Assembly: GCA_937911865.1 (NCBI GenBank)
Contig: CALDSK010000259.1
Coordinates: forward strand, 1-38,783
DNA from: an uncultured Synechococcus sp.
GTDB lineage: Bacteria; Cyanobacteriota; Cyanobacteriia; Phormidesmidales; Phormidesmidaceae
DNA length: 38,783 bases
Reading direction: 5' to 3'
Shown one piece after another: positions 14,808-23,077 of this stretch; position 1 is the first letter of the stretch, and every line of letters starts with the position of its first letter. The position numbers and the translations under genes are program-made. The notes beneath the pieces are model-generated. The model was not told where the DNA came from, did no database searches, and was given only the letters and a program-made list of their open reading frames with translations.

Positions 14808-16649
14808 TTATGAGCTTATTCCCTTCGACCTAGGAGATAACAGCTTTAGGTCTTTAAACGTGCCAGTGCGTACGACTTTCCCCTGATGAAGCTCAAAGAT
14901 TTGGTCGCACTCCTCGACCGTACTCAGACGATGAGCAATCATTACAATCGTAAACTGTCGACTTAGGCCATTGATAGCGGCCATAACCTCTTTTTCAGTG
15001 TTGTTGTCTAGGGCGCTAGTCGCCTCATCAAATACAATGACTGATGCCTGCTGATAGAGCGCTCTGGCAATTCCGATTCGCTGCATCTGACCACCTGAGA
15101 GCCGTACGCCTCGCTCGCCTACATAGGTTTCGTACTGAGCCGGAAGGCCGCGAATGAAGGCATCAATTTGAGCAAGGCGAGCAGCAGTATACAGTCTGTC
15201 TGACACAATCTCCTCTTTAGGAACGCCGAATGCAATATTCTCGGCGATCGTGGCGTCAGTCAAAAAAATGTGCTGCGGAACGTGGGCAATGCTCTTTTGC
15301 CACTGTCGAAGTCGTTCACCTTCTAACGGCTGACCGTCTACACAAATTCTTCCCTGCTGTGGTTTTAGCAGCCCTAACAACAAGTCTGCCGCAGTACTTT
15401 TCCCACTTCCAGTCGTTCCTACAAACCCAACTTTTGTCCGCGGCTGAATTTCTAAGTTAAAGTCTTTTAGCACCCAGTTTGTATCGTCGCTGTAACGAAA
15501 GCCTACATTCTCGAAGGTCAGCTTATTTTTCAGCGGCAGGCCAGCCACTGGAATGTAGGTTTGCATAGAATCAACAGGGCGGCCTAAACCCGTTAATATT
15601 CGCTGTAAGGAAGCGCGGGCACCTTGAATTTTTACGATGGCAGAAAAAGATTGCTGAATGGCAGGCAACAGCCGATTAGCACCCAAGGCTAACCCCCCTA
15701 AAATAGGCACCGCCTGGCTGAAATCTCCATTTCGCCCTAAGCTCAGCGCCAATAGGCCAATCAGAGCCATAGCGATCGCCTCAACAATATAGCGAGGGGT
15801 CATACCGATGACTCGATTAGACGCTAAAGCATTTTGATAGGGACGGTCTGCTCTTTGATAAGCCGATTGAAAGAACGTTTGACTACCGCCGATTAACACG
15901 TCTCGGATGCCACCTAGCCCCTCTTGTACTGTCATGATCTGCTGCTGACGGTTGTAGGCCATTACCTTACTGTTGCGCACAAGCAGGCTGCTACGCAGGC
16001 GATAGATACAAACATAGGCACTGCCTAATACTACGGTGGCAGTGAGGGCTATTTTGGCATCGATTAAAAATAGACCAACAATCAGTGCTAGCGAAACAAA
16101 GCTATTAGTAGTCAGCTCTAGAAAAGGCATCAAAACGCTGTTAGTCAGTGCCTTAGCATCTCCAGTGACGGTGTTGATGAGGTCGCTACTGTTGCTATTC
16201 ACGTGAAAGCTATAAGGCTGTAGCAGCGTTGTGTTGTATAGCTGACAGCTAATATCGCTAGAAATGTTAGCGGCGATGCGCGTTTGCACGTTTATGGCTA
16301 AGATGCGCAGTCCGTTTGCGAGCACAACGGCGGAGATAAAAGTCAGCGCCAGCAGGGTCACTAGCCCAGAGGTTGTCTCAATGCTGAAAATCTGTAGTAA
16401 AAAGCTCAGCTGTTGCTCTTGTAGTATTTTTTCGGCATTGCTAAGCGCAGCTAAAAAGGGCACAACAGTGCCTAAGCTTACGACCTCACTGAAGGAGGCA
16501 ACAATCATCAAGACCAGTAGCAGGGCAAGCTGTCGCTGACGGCGGCGACTCATATATCCAAAAAGCTGACGGAGATCTTGAATCAGCGGTTTTGTAGAAG
16601 ATTTTGCCCTATCTCTTTTTACCCTATCTCTTGTTGTAGCCTTATTCAT
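14808..16649 (-). CDS. ABC exporter, fused permease-ATPase (PglK/MsbA-like half transporter)
   Basis: The 613-residue half-transporter has a cytoplasmic basic N-terminus, about six membrane helices (roughly 40-335), and a nucleotide-binding domain with Walker A GTTGSGKST (411-419), signature LSGGQ (517-521), Walker B VIVFDE (537-542) and switch His573. It should work as a homodimer. Sequence style resembles PglK-type flippases and heterocyst/polysaccharide exporters more than multidrug pumps, so export of a lipid-linked or bulky envelope molecule is likely, though no substrate genes adjoin it. A 15-bp in-frame duplication near the start encodes the doubled RDRVK/RDRAK. Confidence 0.85.
   Translation of the reverse strand: MNKATTRDRVKRDRAKSSTKPLIQDLRQLFGYMSRRRQRQLALLLVLMIVASFSEVVSLGTVVPFLAALSNAEKILQEQQLSFLLQIFSIETTSGLVTLLALTFISAVVLANGLRILAINVQTRIAANISSDISCQLYNTTLLQPYSFHVNSNSSDLINTVTGDAKALTNSVLMPFLELTTNSFVSLALIVGLFLIDAKIALTATVVLGSAYVCIYRLRSSLLVRNSKVMAYNRQQQIMTVQEGLGGIRDVLIGGSQTFFQSAYQRADRPYQNALASNRVIGMTPRYIVEAIAMALIGLLALSLGRNGDFSQAVPILGGLALGANRLLPAIQQSFSAIVKIQGARASLQRILTGLGRPVDSMQTYIPVAGLPLKNKLTFENVGFRYSDDTNWVLKDFNLEIQPRTKVGFVGTTGSGKSTAADLLLGLLKPQQGRICVDGQPLEGERLRQWQKSIAHVPQHIFLTDATIAENIAFGVPKEEIVSDRLYTAARLAQIDAFIRGLPAQYETYVGERGVRLSGGQMQRIGIARALYQQASVIVFDEATSALDNNTEKEVMAAINGLSRQFTIVMIAHRLSTVEECDQIFELHQGKVVRTGTFKDLKLLSPRSKGISS
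16606..16635. repeat. In-frame tandem duplication, 2 x 15 bp, in the ABC exporter gene
   Basis: GCCCTATCTCTTTTT (16606-16620) and ACCCTATCTCTTGTT (16621-16635) are 13 of 15 identical. On the minus strand they encode a doubled pentapeptide at residues about 7-16, keeping the frame. Confidence 0.7.
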
Positions 16650-16890
16650 AGCCTCTGCATGACACCAGTTAAGTAGTGAAAAGCAGTAGCGAACTCACGC
16701 TAGGCAGCCTCTACGACGTATTGACGTAAATGCTGCCTATCATTTAGAAGCATCCGTTTTAATCTGGACTTAATCTAACTTAATTCGTTCTTTACTCTTT
16801 CTTAAACACCATACTGGCTACCATCACACGAATCTGGATAAGCGCAGATATTCGCAGAAGCTTTAAACATCGCCAAACAGCGCTTCCAAA

Positions 16891-17706
16891 TTACTTCCGA
16901 GTTCGAAGCTGAAGAATAGGAGCAAGATACATAGCCTCTGCTTCCTCGCCAACTTCACAGGCCTTTTGATCGACGGCCAGTAAGTCATTGCCCCATATCA
17001 CCCGCCCAACGTCAAAGCTATCGCCCTTATCAGGCTTATAGTCGTGACTAACAAACTTCAGGTCACAGTCTACAACGCCTCCATCGAACAAATGCCCGAT
17101 TGAGAAGTAAACATCTTGTAAAAGCAGCGGTACAGAAGGGCGATGTAGTTGACCTCGCGAATGCGGGCTGCGAGCTCTGTATTTGGCCCGGGGAAAAAGG
17201 CCGTAGAGATTTTTCAGAGAAGCAGAAATTAAATCTCTCCCTTTTAGCGTTGTTTTCTTAAAGGCACTGACAGAAATTCGACAGTCTACTTCTTGTAAAA
17301 TCCTGGGAGCCCACATTGTTTGAAAGCGAACGGGTTCAGGCGACTGGTTAGAATATTCGATGCAGTCCAATTCGTCAGCGTTCAACAATTGAACACCGTC
17401 TGTGAGCAAAGGGGTCAATCCATTCTTGATTGCAATATCGGCTAGCGGCTCATTGGAACACACGCCTTCAACGATCAGGATTTCGGCGGAGGGATTGATA
17501 GCACGTAGACCGGTGAGTACTTTACCCAAAACGTCCATGCTGACGGTGACAGGAGGGCCAACAGGATAGCCCAAGTTGGGCTTCACTAGAATGCGCTTTG
17601 CAGTTTTAGCAGCGGCGGGTGGTGTATAAATAAATTCTGCTGTAGAAGCAGTATGTACTGAAGCAGTATCGGCTGTAGCGGAGCGAGGTTTGACGGTGGC
17701 ATTCAA
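16891..17706 (-). CDS. DUF362 domain protein
   Basis: The conserved part runs from RILVKPNLGYP through NEPLADIAIKNG, VSAFKKTTLKGRDLISASLKNLYGLFPRAKYR and DLKFVSHDYKP, the DUF362 layout seen in proteins often fused to or paired with 4Fe-4S ferredoxin domains; none is attached here. Function is unknown. The frame is open back to 17886, but that part lies antisense to the coding-like N-terminal domain of the folP gene and looks non-native. TTG at 17706 is a workable start, giving about 271 residues; the true start is uncertain and may lie further in. A 15-bp tandem duplication (17645-17674) falls near its N-terminus. Confidence 0.65.
   Translation of the reverse strand: MNATVKPRSATADTASVHTASTAEFIYTPPAAAKTAKRILVKPNLGYPVGPPVTVSMDVLGKVLTGLRAINPSAEILIVEGVCSNEPLADIAIKNGLTPLLTDGVQLLNADELDCIEYSNQSPEPVRFQTMWAPRILQEVDCRISVSAFKKTTLKGRDLISASLKNLYGLFPRAKYRARSPHSRGQLHRPSVPLLLQDVYFSIGHLFDGGVVDCDLKFVSHDYKPDKGDSFDVGRVIWGNDLLAVDQKACEVGEEAEAMYLAPILQLRTRK
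17645..17674. repeat. Imperfect tandem duplication, 2 x 15 bp
   Basis: GAAGCAGTATGTACT (17645-17659) is followed by GAAGCAGTATCGGCT (17660-17674), 11 of 15 identical. It lies where the DUF362 and folP-fusion genes start head to head. Confidence 0.55.
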
Positions 17707-18823
17707 GGTAGTTACGCCTGGATACGAGGAGACGTTTGAGCGGTGGACAGAGGCGCTAGAGAAAGCAAATTCGATGAAGTCGTCGCTCAAAAGCTGGTTT
17801 AAGGATATTCGTATTTTAGAAGACGGGCGGCCTGTATGGGTATTTGGCCGGGGGCGATCGCACCCCGAATACCTTGGCCCCGGCACCTATGACCGGCTTG
17901 CTCGGTTATTTATTACCGAAGCCCAAAGCGCAGTTAAATCTGAGCAAATGTGGAAAATTCGGGACAGCGAGTTTGTTTGGGGCGATCGCACTTATCTAAT
18001 GGGCGTCCTTAATGTCACGCCAGACAGCTTTAGTGATGGAGGCGAATTTAACACCGTTGATACAGCGATCGCACAAGCACAAAAGCTGGTAGACGCCGAG
18101 ATGGACCTGCTCGACATCGGTGGTCAGTCGAGCCGCCCAGGATCAAAACCGACCACGCTGACAGAAGAGTGCGATCGCGTCATTCCTATCATCAAAGCCA
18201 TTCGCAGCGCTAAAAACGACAGACTCAAAAATATTCCTATCTCGGTCGATACGACCCGCGCTGAAGTGGCCCAGACGGCCTTAGAAGCCGGAGCCGACAT
18301 TATCAACGACATTTCAGGCGGCACCTACGAGCCAGACATTTTTAACGTCGTTAGCCGCTTCAACGCGCCGATTATGCTGATGCACCTGCGCGGCACGCCC
18401 GAAACTATGCAGCAGCTGACCGACTACGACGATTTGATGGGTGAAATTCTTAGCTTTTTGGCTGCGCAAGCCGACAAAGCAGTCGCCGCTGGCATCGACC
18501 CGAAAAAAATTGTCATCGACCCGGGCATTGGCTTTGCCAAAACCGTTGAGCAAAACATTACCATTTTGCAAGAGTTGGAAAAGCTGAAGCGGATGGGCTG
18601 CCCTATTTTGGTGGGAACATCGCGCAAGAGCTTTATTGGCAAAATTTTGGACCGGCCTGAGGCCAAAGACAGAGTGTGGGGAACCGCGGCGACCTGTGGG
18701 TGTGCGATCGCTCATGGTGCAGACATTTTGCGCGTGCATGACGGCCAGGCTATGCGTGACGTATGCCGTATGGCCGACGCACTGTGGCGACCGCTAAACC
18801 AAACCTCTCTGCTCAAAACGTAG
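17690..18823 (+). CDS. folP: Dihydropteroate synthase with fused small N-terminal domain
   Basis: Residues 87-377 are a full dihydropteroate synthase: YLMGVLNVTPDSFSDGG, DIGGQSSRPGS, ISVDTTRAEVA, DIISGG-type IINDISGG, IVIDPGIGFAKT, GTSRKSFIG and a closing IRV-like ILRVHDG. It joins 6-hydroxymethyl-dihydropterin pyrophosphate to p-aminobenzoate in folate synthesis. Met87 (ATG 17948) is the normal family start, yet the frame is open upstream and reads as a real small protein: WFKDIRILEDGRPVWVFGR then YLGPGTYDRLARLF. I recall such a small separate gene beside folP in other cyanobacteria. No stop and no clear ribosome-binding site separate the two parts, favouring a fusion. The start would be TTG 17690 or GTG 17696. 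Confidence 0.85.
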   Translation: MTVAFKVVTPGYEETFERWTEALEKANSMKSSLKSWFKDIRILEDGRPVWVFGRGRSHPEYLGPGTYDRLARLFITEAQSAVKSEQMWKIRDSEFVWGDRTYLMGVLNVTPDSFSDGGEFNTVDTAIAQAQKLVDAEMDLLDIGGQSSRPGSKPTTLTEECDRVIPIIKAIRSAKNDRLKNIPISVDTTRAEVAQTALEAGADIINDISGGTYEPDIFNVVSRFNAPIMLMHLRGTPETMQQLTDYDDLMGEILSFLAAQADKAVAAGIDPKKIVIDPGIGFAKTVEQNITILQELEKLKRMGCPILVGTSRKSFIGKILDRPEAKDRVWGTAATCGCAIAHGADILRVHDGQAMRDVCRMADALWRPLNQTSLLKT

Positions 18824-18836
18824 TGTCAGATATAAC

Positions 18837-18892
18837 GCACCGGATATGGCGCACCAGACATCATGCACCGGACATAACTCACCAAACATAAA
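18837..18892. repeat. Imperfect tandem repeat, 4 x 14 bp, downstream of folP
   Basis: Units start at 18837, 18851, 18865 and 18879 (GCACCGGATATGGC, GCACCAGACATCAT, GCACCGGACATAAC, TCACCAAACATAAA). A more diverged unit at 18823-18836 begins at the last base of the folP stop codon. Confidence 0.75.
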
Positions 18893-18937
18893 GCACTGTT
18901 CCGGCTGAATTCCTGTGACCTCACTCCTTAGGAGCGT

Positions 18938-18965
18938 TTGAGATGCGCTCTCTCTGATTTACACT
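18938..18965 (+). promoter_or_regulatory. Possible psbQ promoter
   Basis: TTGAGA (18938-18943) and TACACT (18960-18965) are separated by 16 bp. Transcription from here would give a leader of about 150 nt before psbQ. The -10 match is only moderate. Confidence 0.28.
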
Positions 18966-19125
18966 ATAAAGCGCACTTATAGCAATTGTACGGATGCGTC
19001 CATACGATTGCGTGTCTCTTTGCCCTTGGCAGATAAGGGTTTCAGCGGTTAACGATGCGGCTCGTTAGCGATGCAAGCGGCGAAGAGACCCACACGATAA
19101 AAATTGAGACCGAGGTTTCTAACTT

Positions 19126-19767
19126 ATGAGACGATATAAAGCAGTTGTGGGTGTTCTGCTCGCTGCGATCGCTACCTTTTTAGTGAGCTGCGGCGGTGGC
19201 CCCCAGGCAGAAGCGCCCACTTACACACCGGAAAAAATTGCCCAGCTCACCAACTACGTTAGCCGATTGGAAGCATCGCGCAATCGCTTTCCCGAGTTGC
19301 TCAATTACATCGAAAAAGACAACTGGGTAAACGTCGATAACTTCACCCACGGTCCACTGGGTCAGCTGCGCGCTGAGCTACTGCGCCTCTCTAATCAGCT
19401 GTTGCCCGTTGACCAGCCAAAGGCAAAGGCACTTTCCGAAGAGATTCTAGGTCACCTGCAAAACTTGGATGAAGCCTCTCAAGATCGTAACTACGGCGAA
19501 GCAGCGACACAGTACCGTGAGCTGGTCGGTGACTTTGAAGCACTGCTGAGCATTGTTCCTGAAGGCGCTCGTCAACAGGCAATTGAAAAGGCAGCAGAGA
19601 CCTCTAACGTGTATGAAATGACCACAACCATACCCGAGCCGCAGGCCATTCGCGCTGAGCCCGAAGACATGGTACGTACACCTGTGATGATCGATGAAGG
19701 CGGCAACGTTAACGAAGCGGTCGACGCCGAATTTGATGCGCTAGATGGCATTATTGGTGATGACTAA
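19126..19767 (+). CDS. psbQ: Photosystem II lipoprotein PsbQ (CyanoQ) with acidic C-terminal extension
   Basis: The 213-residue protein has a lipoprotein signal peptide with lipobox LVSC (Cys22), placing it on the lumenal side of the thylakoid membrane by lipid anchor. The CyanoQ core is clear: YTPEKIAQLTNYV, DNWVNVDNFTHGPLGQLRAEL, LPVDQPKAKALSEEI and DRNYGEAATQYRELVGDFEALL, the four-helix bundle that stabilises the oxygen-evolving side of photosystem II. Typical CyanoQ proteins are about 150 residues. Here roughly 60 further residues follow, acidic and low in hydrophobics (EPEDMVRTPVMIDEGG ... DALDGIIGDD). It is monocistronic, with a terminator right after it. Confidence 0.9.
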   Translation: MRRYKAVVGVLLAAIATFLVSCGGGPQAEAPTYTPEKIAQLTNYVSRLEASRNRFPELLNYIEKDNWVNVDNFTHGPLGQLRAELLRLSNQLLPVDQPKAKALSEEILGHLQNLDEASQDRNYGEAATQYRELVGDFEALLSIVPEGARQQAIEKAAETSNVYEMTTTIPEPQAIRAEPEDMVRTPVMIDEGGNVNEAVDAEFDALDGIIGDD

Positions 19768-19811
19768 TCGTCTATAACCTGCTAGCTGTCTATGACACTA
19801 TACCGTCACCC

Positions 19812-19850
19812 AAAGAGCAGAGAATGCTATGTCGTTCTCTGTTCTTTTTT
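19812..19850 (+). terminator. Rho-independent terminator of psbQ
   Basis: A 13-bp stem with one G-U pair (19812-19824 with 19835-19847), a 10-nt loop and a run of six T (19845-19850) lie 45 bp after the psbQ stop. It makes the in-frame ATG at 19824 an implausible start for the next gene. Confidence 0.85.
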
Positions 19851-19889
19851 CTGTTCTGCTTCGAACTTGCCTGCCCGCAAACCCTAAAA

Positions 19890-21017
19890 ATGAACCCTAA
19901 GATTATTGTTGTTGGTTGTGGCATTGTTGGCGCGCTCATTGCCTACGAACTGAGCGCAAGAACGCATGCTGATATTTGTGTTTTAGATAAACAGCAGCCA
20001 GCTCAGGGATCTACAGGCGCAGCACTAGGCGTGCTGATGGGAATTATTAACCACAAAGTTAAAGGGCGCACCTGGCGGCTTCGAGAGGCCAGCGTTCGGC
20101 GCTATCGCTCGCTCATATCAGAACTAGACCAGCAAGGGTATACCGTTCCCTTCAACTCACAGGGCATTGCAAGCCTATGCTTTGAAGAGAAAAAGCTGTT
20201 GAAGTGGCAAACCCTAAAGGAGAAAAGACACGCGCAAGGCTGGCCGTTAGAGATTTGGTCGCCAGCCGAGTTGAAAGCCCGCTGTCCCCATATTGCCCTA
20301 GAGAGTACAACAGAATCAGGAGTTAGTCGCTCGGTGAAGGCGGCGATTCACTCTCCTGCGGACGCTCAGGTACACCCGTCAGCGCTAACGCGGGCACTAG
20401 TAGCAGCGGCCGAAGCGCGAGGGGTTTCTTTCTGTTGGGATACAGAAGTCACTCAGCTAAATACAAAAGGCAAACGATGCGTCAACGTACAGATCAACCA
20501 GGCAAACCTTAAAAGAGAGATAGACGCTGACTGGGTAATTTTATCGGCGGGGCTAGGTTCAGCGCAGCTCACGCAGACAGTTAGTCAGCCGTTAGAATTG
20601 ATGCCTGTGCTGGGTCAAGCGATGGAAATTCAAATGCCAGAGGTGTTAGGCGATCGCACATTTCAGCCAGTTATCAACGGTGACGACATCCAGTTTGTAC
20701 CGCTGGGCGATGGACGCTATTGGCTAGGAGCAACCGTAGAGTTTCCAACAGGAAACATTCCCCTACGGGCGGAAGCAAAAGGACTAGAGAACTTACAAAA
20801 AGGCGCAGCGCAGTTTTGCCCGGCCATTGGAGAAGCCAAAATTATTCGCACTTGGCGCGGCCTGCGACCGCGCCCTGTCGGGCAGCCAGCCCCTGTTATT
20901 CAGCCATTAGGAGAGCTACAAAACGTGACGTTAGCAACCGGGCACTATCGCAACGGCGTATTACTAGCCCCCTCAACGGCTCAGCAAGTTTGTGAACTGC
21001 TGGCAGACGCGCTTTAG
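19890..21017 (+). CDS. FAD-dependent oxidoreductase, DAO family (glycine/D-amino-acid oxidase-like)
   Basis: From ATG 19890 the 375-residue protein starts with a Rossmann FAD loop (IIVVGCGIVGALIAYELS) and LDKQQPAQGSTGAALG, the flavin-contacting segment of the DAO fold. It ends with TWRGLRPRPVGQPAPVI and the highly typical GHYRNGVLLAPSTAQQV seen in ThiO/DadA-type enzymes. Oxidation of an amine or amino acid, giving imine and peroxide, is expected. ThiO-like glycine oxidase (thiazole biosynthesis) is possible, but no thi genes adjoin it. The open frame extends to 19824, but that start lies inside the psbQ terminator. It is convergent with the amidohydrolase gene. Confidence 0.8.
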   Translation: MNPKIIVVGCGIVGALIAYELSARTHADICVLDKQQPAQGSTGAALGVLMGIINHKVKGRTWRLREASVRRYRSLISELDQQGYTVPFNSQGIASLCFEEKKLLKWQTLKEKRHAQGWPLEIWSPAELKARCPHIALESTTESGVSRSVKAAIHSPADAQVHPSALTRALVAAAEARGVSFCWDTEVTQLNTKGKRCVNVQINQANLKREIDADWVILSAGLGSAQLTQTVSQPLELMPVLGQAMEIQMPEVLGDRTFQPVINGDDIQFVPLGDGRYWLGATVEFPTGNIPLRAEAKGLENLQKGAAQFCPAIGEAKIIRTWRGLRPRPVGQPAPVIQPLGELQNVTLATGHYRNGVLLAPSTAQQVCELLADAL

Positions 21018-21060
21018 CGCACTGGCGGCAGGAAACTATCTGGGCAGTACTACAAGATTT

Positions 21061-21738
21061 CTATAAGGTTTCTAGCAAGTCCGAGGAGGTTGCAACAGCC
21101 CCAAACACGCCGCCCTGCATAGTGATCATTTTCAGCGCCGCCTGATAGTTACCGTAATCTGTTGCGCCAGTGCAGTCAGAGAGCACCAGACATTCATAGC
21201 CGCGATCGTTAGCTTCACGCATCGTCGTATGAACGCAGACATCTGTCGTAATGCCAGTGAGAATGATGTTTTGAATACCCTTACGCCGCAGAAGCAAATC
21301 CAGGTCAGTCGCAAAAAACGCCCCTTTACCAGGCTTATCGATAATCGTTTCGCCCGGCAGTGGGGCTAGCTCAGGGATAATCTCCCAGCCAGCTTCACCG
21401 CGCACCAGAATGCGACCGCAAGGTCCTGGGTCACCGATACCTGCACCGATTTGACGCGATCGCCACTGCTTATTCTCCGGCAAATCCGACAGATCGCTGC
21501 GATGCCCTTCACGCGTATGCATAATATGAAAGCCCTGGATCCGCATCACTTTCAACAGCGCCTGCAAAGGCTCAATCGGCGCTCTCGTCAGCGTCAGATC
21601 ATAGCCCATCTTATCGACATAGCCGCCTTTGCCACAAAAATCGGTCTGCATATCAATAATCAGCAGCACCGTATTCTCAGGACGTAAATCACCGTTGTAT
21701 GGATAGGGATAAGGATCTGCTTTTACAGTACGACCCAT
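21061..21738 (-). CDS. Isochorismatase-family cysteine hydrolase (biuret/ureide amidohydrolase-like)
   Basis: The 225-residue protein carries the catalytic triad of the family: Asp29 in LLIIDMQTDF, a lysine in DKPGKGAF (135-142, K138), and Cys168 in ITTDVCVHTTMREANDRGYE. Features such as GGYVDKMGYDLTL and the HTREGHRSD loop resemble biuret or N-carbamoyl amide hydrolases more than isochorismatase itself. It is the second gene of a pair with formamidase 48 bp upstream on the same strand, so both probably release ammonia from small amides. The exact substrate is not determined by the motifs. Confidence 0.8.
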   Translation of the reverse strand: MGRTVKADPYPYPYNGDLRPENTVLLIIDMQTDFCGKGGYVDKMGYDLTLTRAPIEPLQALLKVMRIQGFHIMHTREGHRSDLSDLPENKQWRSRQIGAGIGDPGPCGRILVRGEAGWEIIPELAPLPGETIIDKPGKGAFFATDLDLLLRRKGIQNIILTGITTDVCVHTTMREANDRGYECLVLSDCTGATDYGNYQAALKMITMQGGVFGAVATSSDLLETL

Positions 21739-21750
21739 ATTAGATAATTC

Positions 21751-21780
21751 CTCAGCCTGTATCTTCTCAGCTTATATCTC
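21751..21780. repeat. Imperfect tandem duplication, 2 x 15 bp, in an intercistronic gap
   Basis: CTCAGCCTGTATCTT (21751-21765) is followed by CTCAGCTTATATCTC (21766-21780), 12 of 15 identical. It forms most of the 48-bp gap between the formamidase stop and the amidohydrolase start. Confidence 0.6.
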
Positions 21781-21786
21781 ATGCTA

Positions 21787-22827
21787 TCAATCCGCTGGCT
21801 TCGCGGATTGATAGCCAACCGATGACGGCAGCTCCTCGCCTTTGTACTCACGGCTTGGCGCAGCAAATCCACAGGACGTCCCGTCAGTATGAATTACATC
21901 CTCCTCCCAAGGAAGACGATAGTTGCCGTCAACCATATCTTTCATATAGGTGTACGGACAGTCTTGCGCACCGCCTTTAACAGCGGTATAGCCTCTATGC
22001 CCAAACTGGTAAATATTGTTCTCCACACCCCAGTGCTTGCGAGCTTCACGGACCAAATCGGGACGAACTTCGGCAGTGATAATCTCATTGGGACGGTGAG
22101 AGCCCATGACTAAGGGCTCGCCGTCAAAGTTCACAATCATGCCTTCACCCATAGAATCGAAGGTGCCGTCCGTACCGCACATACAGACAGAAGCAGTCAC
22201 CATCAGGTTGCAAAAGGCATTGGTCTGATTGGTAATTTGCCAGCTGTGGCGAATAGGTGCGGTGTAGCCAGCGGTGCGCAGCATAATATCGGCCCCTTTG
22301 TAGGCGCACTCCCTAGCCATTTCTGGAAACATGCCATCGTGACAGATAATCAGTGCGATTTTACTGCCATTAGGACCGTCACAGACCGGAATGCCAATAT
22401 TACCAGGCTCCCAAGGTTCTACCGGGACCCACGGATGAAGCTTGCGATAGTAAAGTTTGATCGTGCCCTGGGCATCAATGATAATGCCGCTGTTGTAAGG
22501 ATTGCCGTCAGGGTTGTATTCCATCAGAGAAAAACAGCCCCAGATTTTATTGCTGACGCAAGCCTGACGAAAAGCGCTGACTTCTGGGCCATCTAGGCGA
22601 CACATGATATTAGGATTTGTGTCCATAGACAGCCCGTGCAGAGAATACTCCGGAAAAACAACCAGGTCCATGCTGGGCATATTGCGGCGGGCTTTGGCAA
22701 CCATAGTGCAGATAGTCTGAGTCTGCACTGCCAGATCTTCTGGCGTGACTACATTGGGAAGCTGTAGCTGCACCATGCCCAGGACAACACCATTGGGAGA
22801 TTTGTTAAGTCCGCCGAGTCCACTCAT
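21787..22827 (-). CDS. amiF: Formamidase (aliphatic amidase family, nitrilase fold)
   Basis: The 346-residue protein aligns by eye along its length with H. pylori AmiF. It has the Glu-Lys-Cys triad of the nitrilase superfamily: E60 in VFPEYS, K129 in YYRKLHPW, and C162 in ICHDGM, plus the second glutamate in VEPWEPG. The tail NNIYQFGHRGY ... GNYRLPWEE is also AmiF-like. It would hydrolyse formamide, or a similar short amide, to ammonia. With the following amidohydrolase it forms a nitrogen-scavenging pair. A strong GGAGGTG lies 23 nt before the ATG, farther than usual, and no in-frame start is available between. I found no NtcA box (GTA-N8-TAC) upstream. Confidence 0.85.
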   Translation of the reverse strand: MSGLGGLNKSPNGVVLGMVQLQLPNVVTPEDLAVQTQTICTMVAKARRNMPSMDLVVFPEYSLHGLSMDTNPNIMCRLDGPEVSAFRQACVSNKIWGCFSLMEYNPDGNPYNSGIIIDAQGTIKLYYRKLHPWVPVEPWEPGNIGIPVCDGPNGSKIALIICHDGMFPEMARECAYKGADIMLRTAGYTAPIRHSWQITNQTNAFCNLMVTASVCMCGTDGTFDSMGEGMIVNFDGEPLVMGSHRPNEIITAEVRPDLVREARKHWGVENNIYQFGHRGYTAVKGGAQDCPYTYMKDMVDGNYRLPWEEDVIHTDGTSCGFAAPSREYKGEELPSSVGYQSAKPAD

Positions 22828-22938
22828 AATGCGTCTGCTGTAAAGCTAATCACCTCCAACTGTAGTCAATTCTGCGATAGCGTTTTGTGTCTGCTGTTGC
22901 AAATCAGCCTGTGTCTTACCTTCGACCTGATTTTCGTC

Positions 22939-22968
22939 TTATAGACAGTGCTTTTATAGACACTGTTT
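22939..22968. repeat. Imperfect tandem duplication, 2 x 15 bp
   Basis: TTATAGACAGTGCTT (22939-22953) and TTATAGACACTGTTT (22954-22968), 13 of 15 identical, lie in the divergent region between amiF and the 23078 gene. Confidence 0.65.
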
Positions 22969-23034
22969 TGATGTATTGGGCAACGCAACAAAAGAGACAG
23001 GAGCTAGCAGAACAGGTCTTTGTTTAACCGCTTT

Positions 23035-23061
23035 TTGAGTCGGGCATGATCTGACTATAAA
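23035..23061 (+). promoter_or_regulatory. Possible promoter for the 23078 gene
   Basis: TTGAGT (23035-23040) and TATAAA (23056-23061) are separated by 15 bp. The ATG at 23078 follows 16 bp after the -10 box, so a transcript from here would have a very short leader. Confidence 0.35.
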
Positions 23062-23077
23062 TTAAGGTTTTCTATAA

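Noticed and set aside
17707..17886. First 60 codons of the long DUF362 frame
   Set aside because: Low-complexity reading antisense to the coding-like N-terminal domain of the folP gene; no resemblance to DUF362 proteins.
19824..19889. Upstream in-frame ATG for the DAO-family oxidase
   Set aside because: It lies inside the psbQ terminator hairpin; the conserved FAD loop begins right after ATG 19890.
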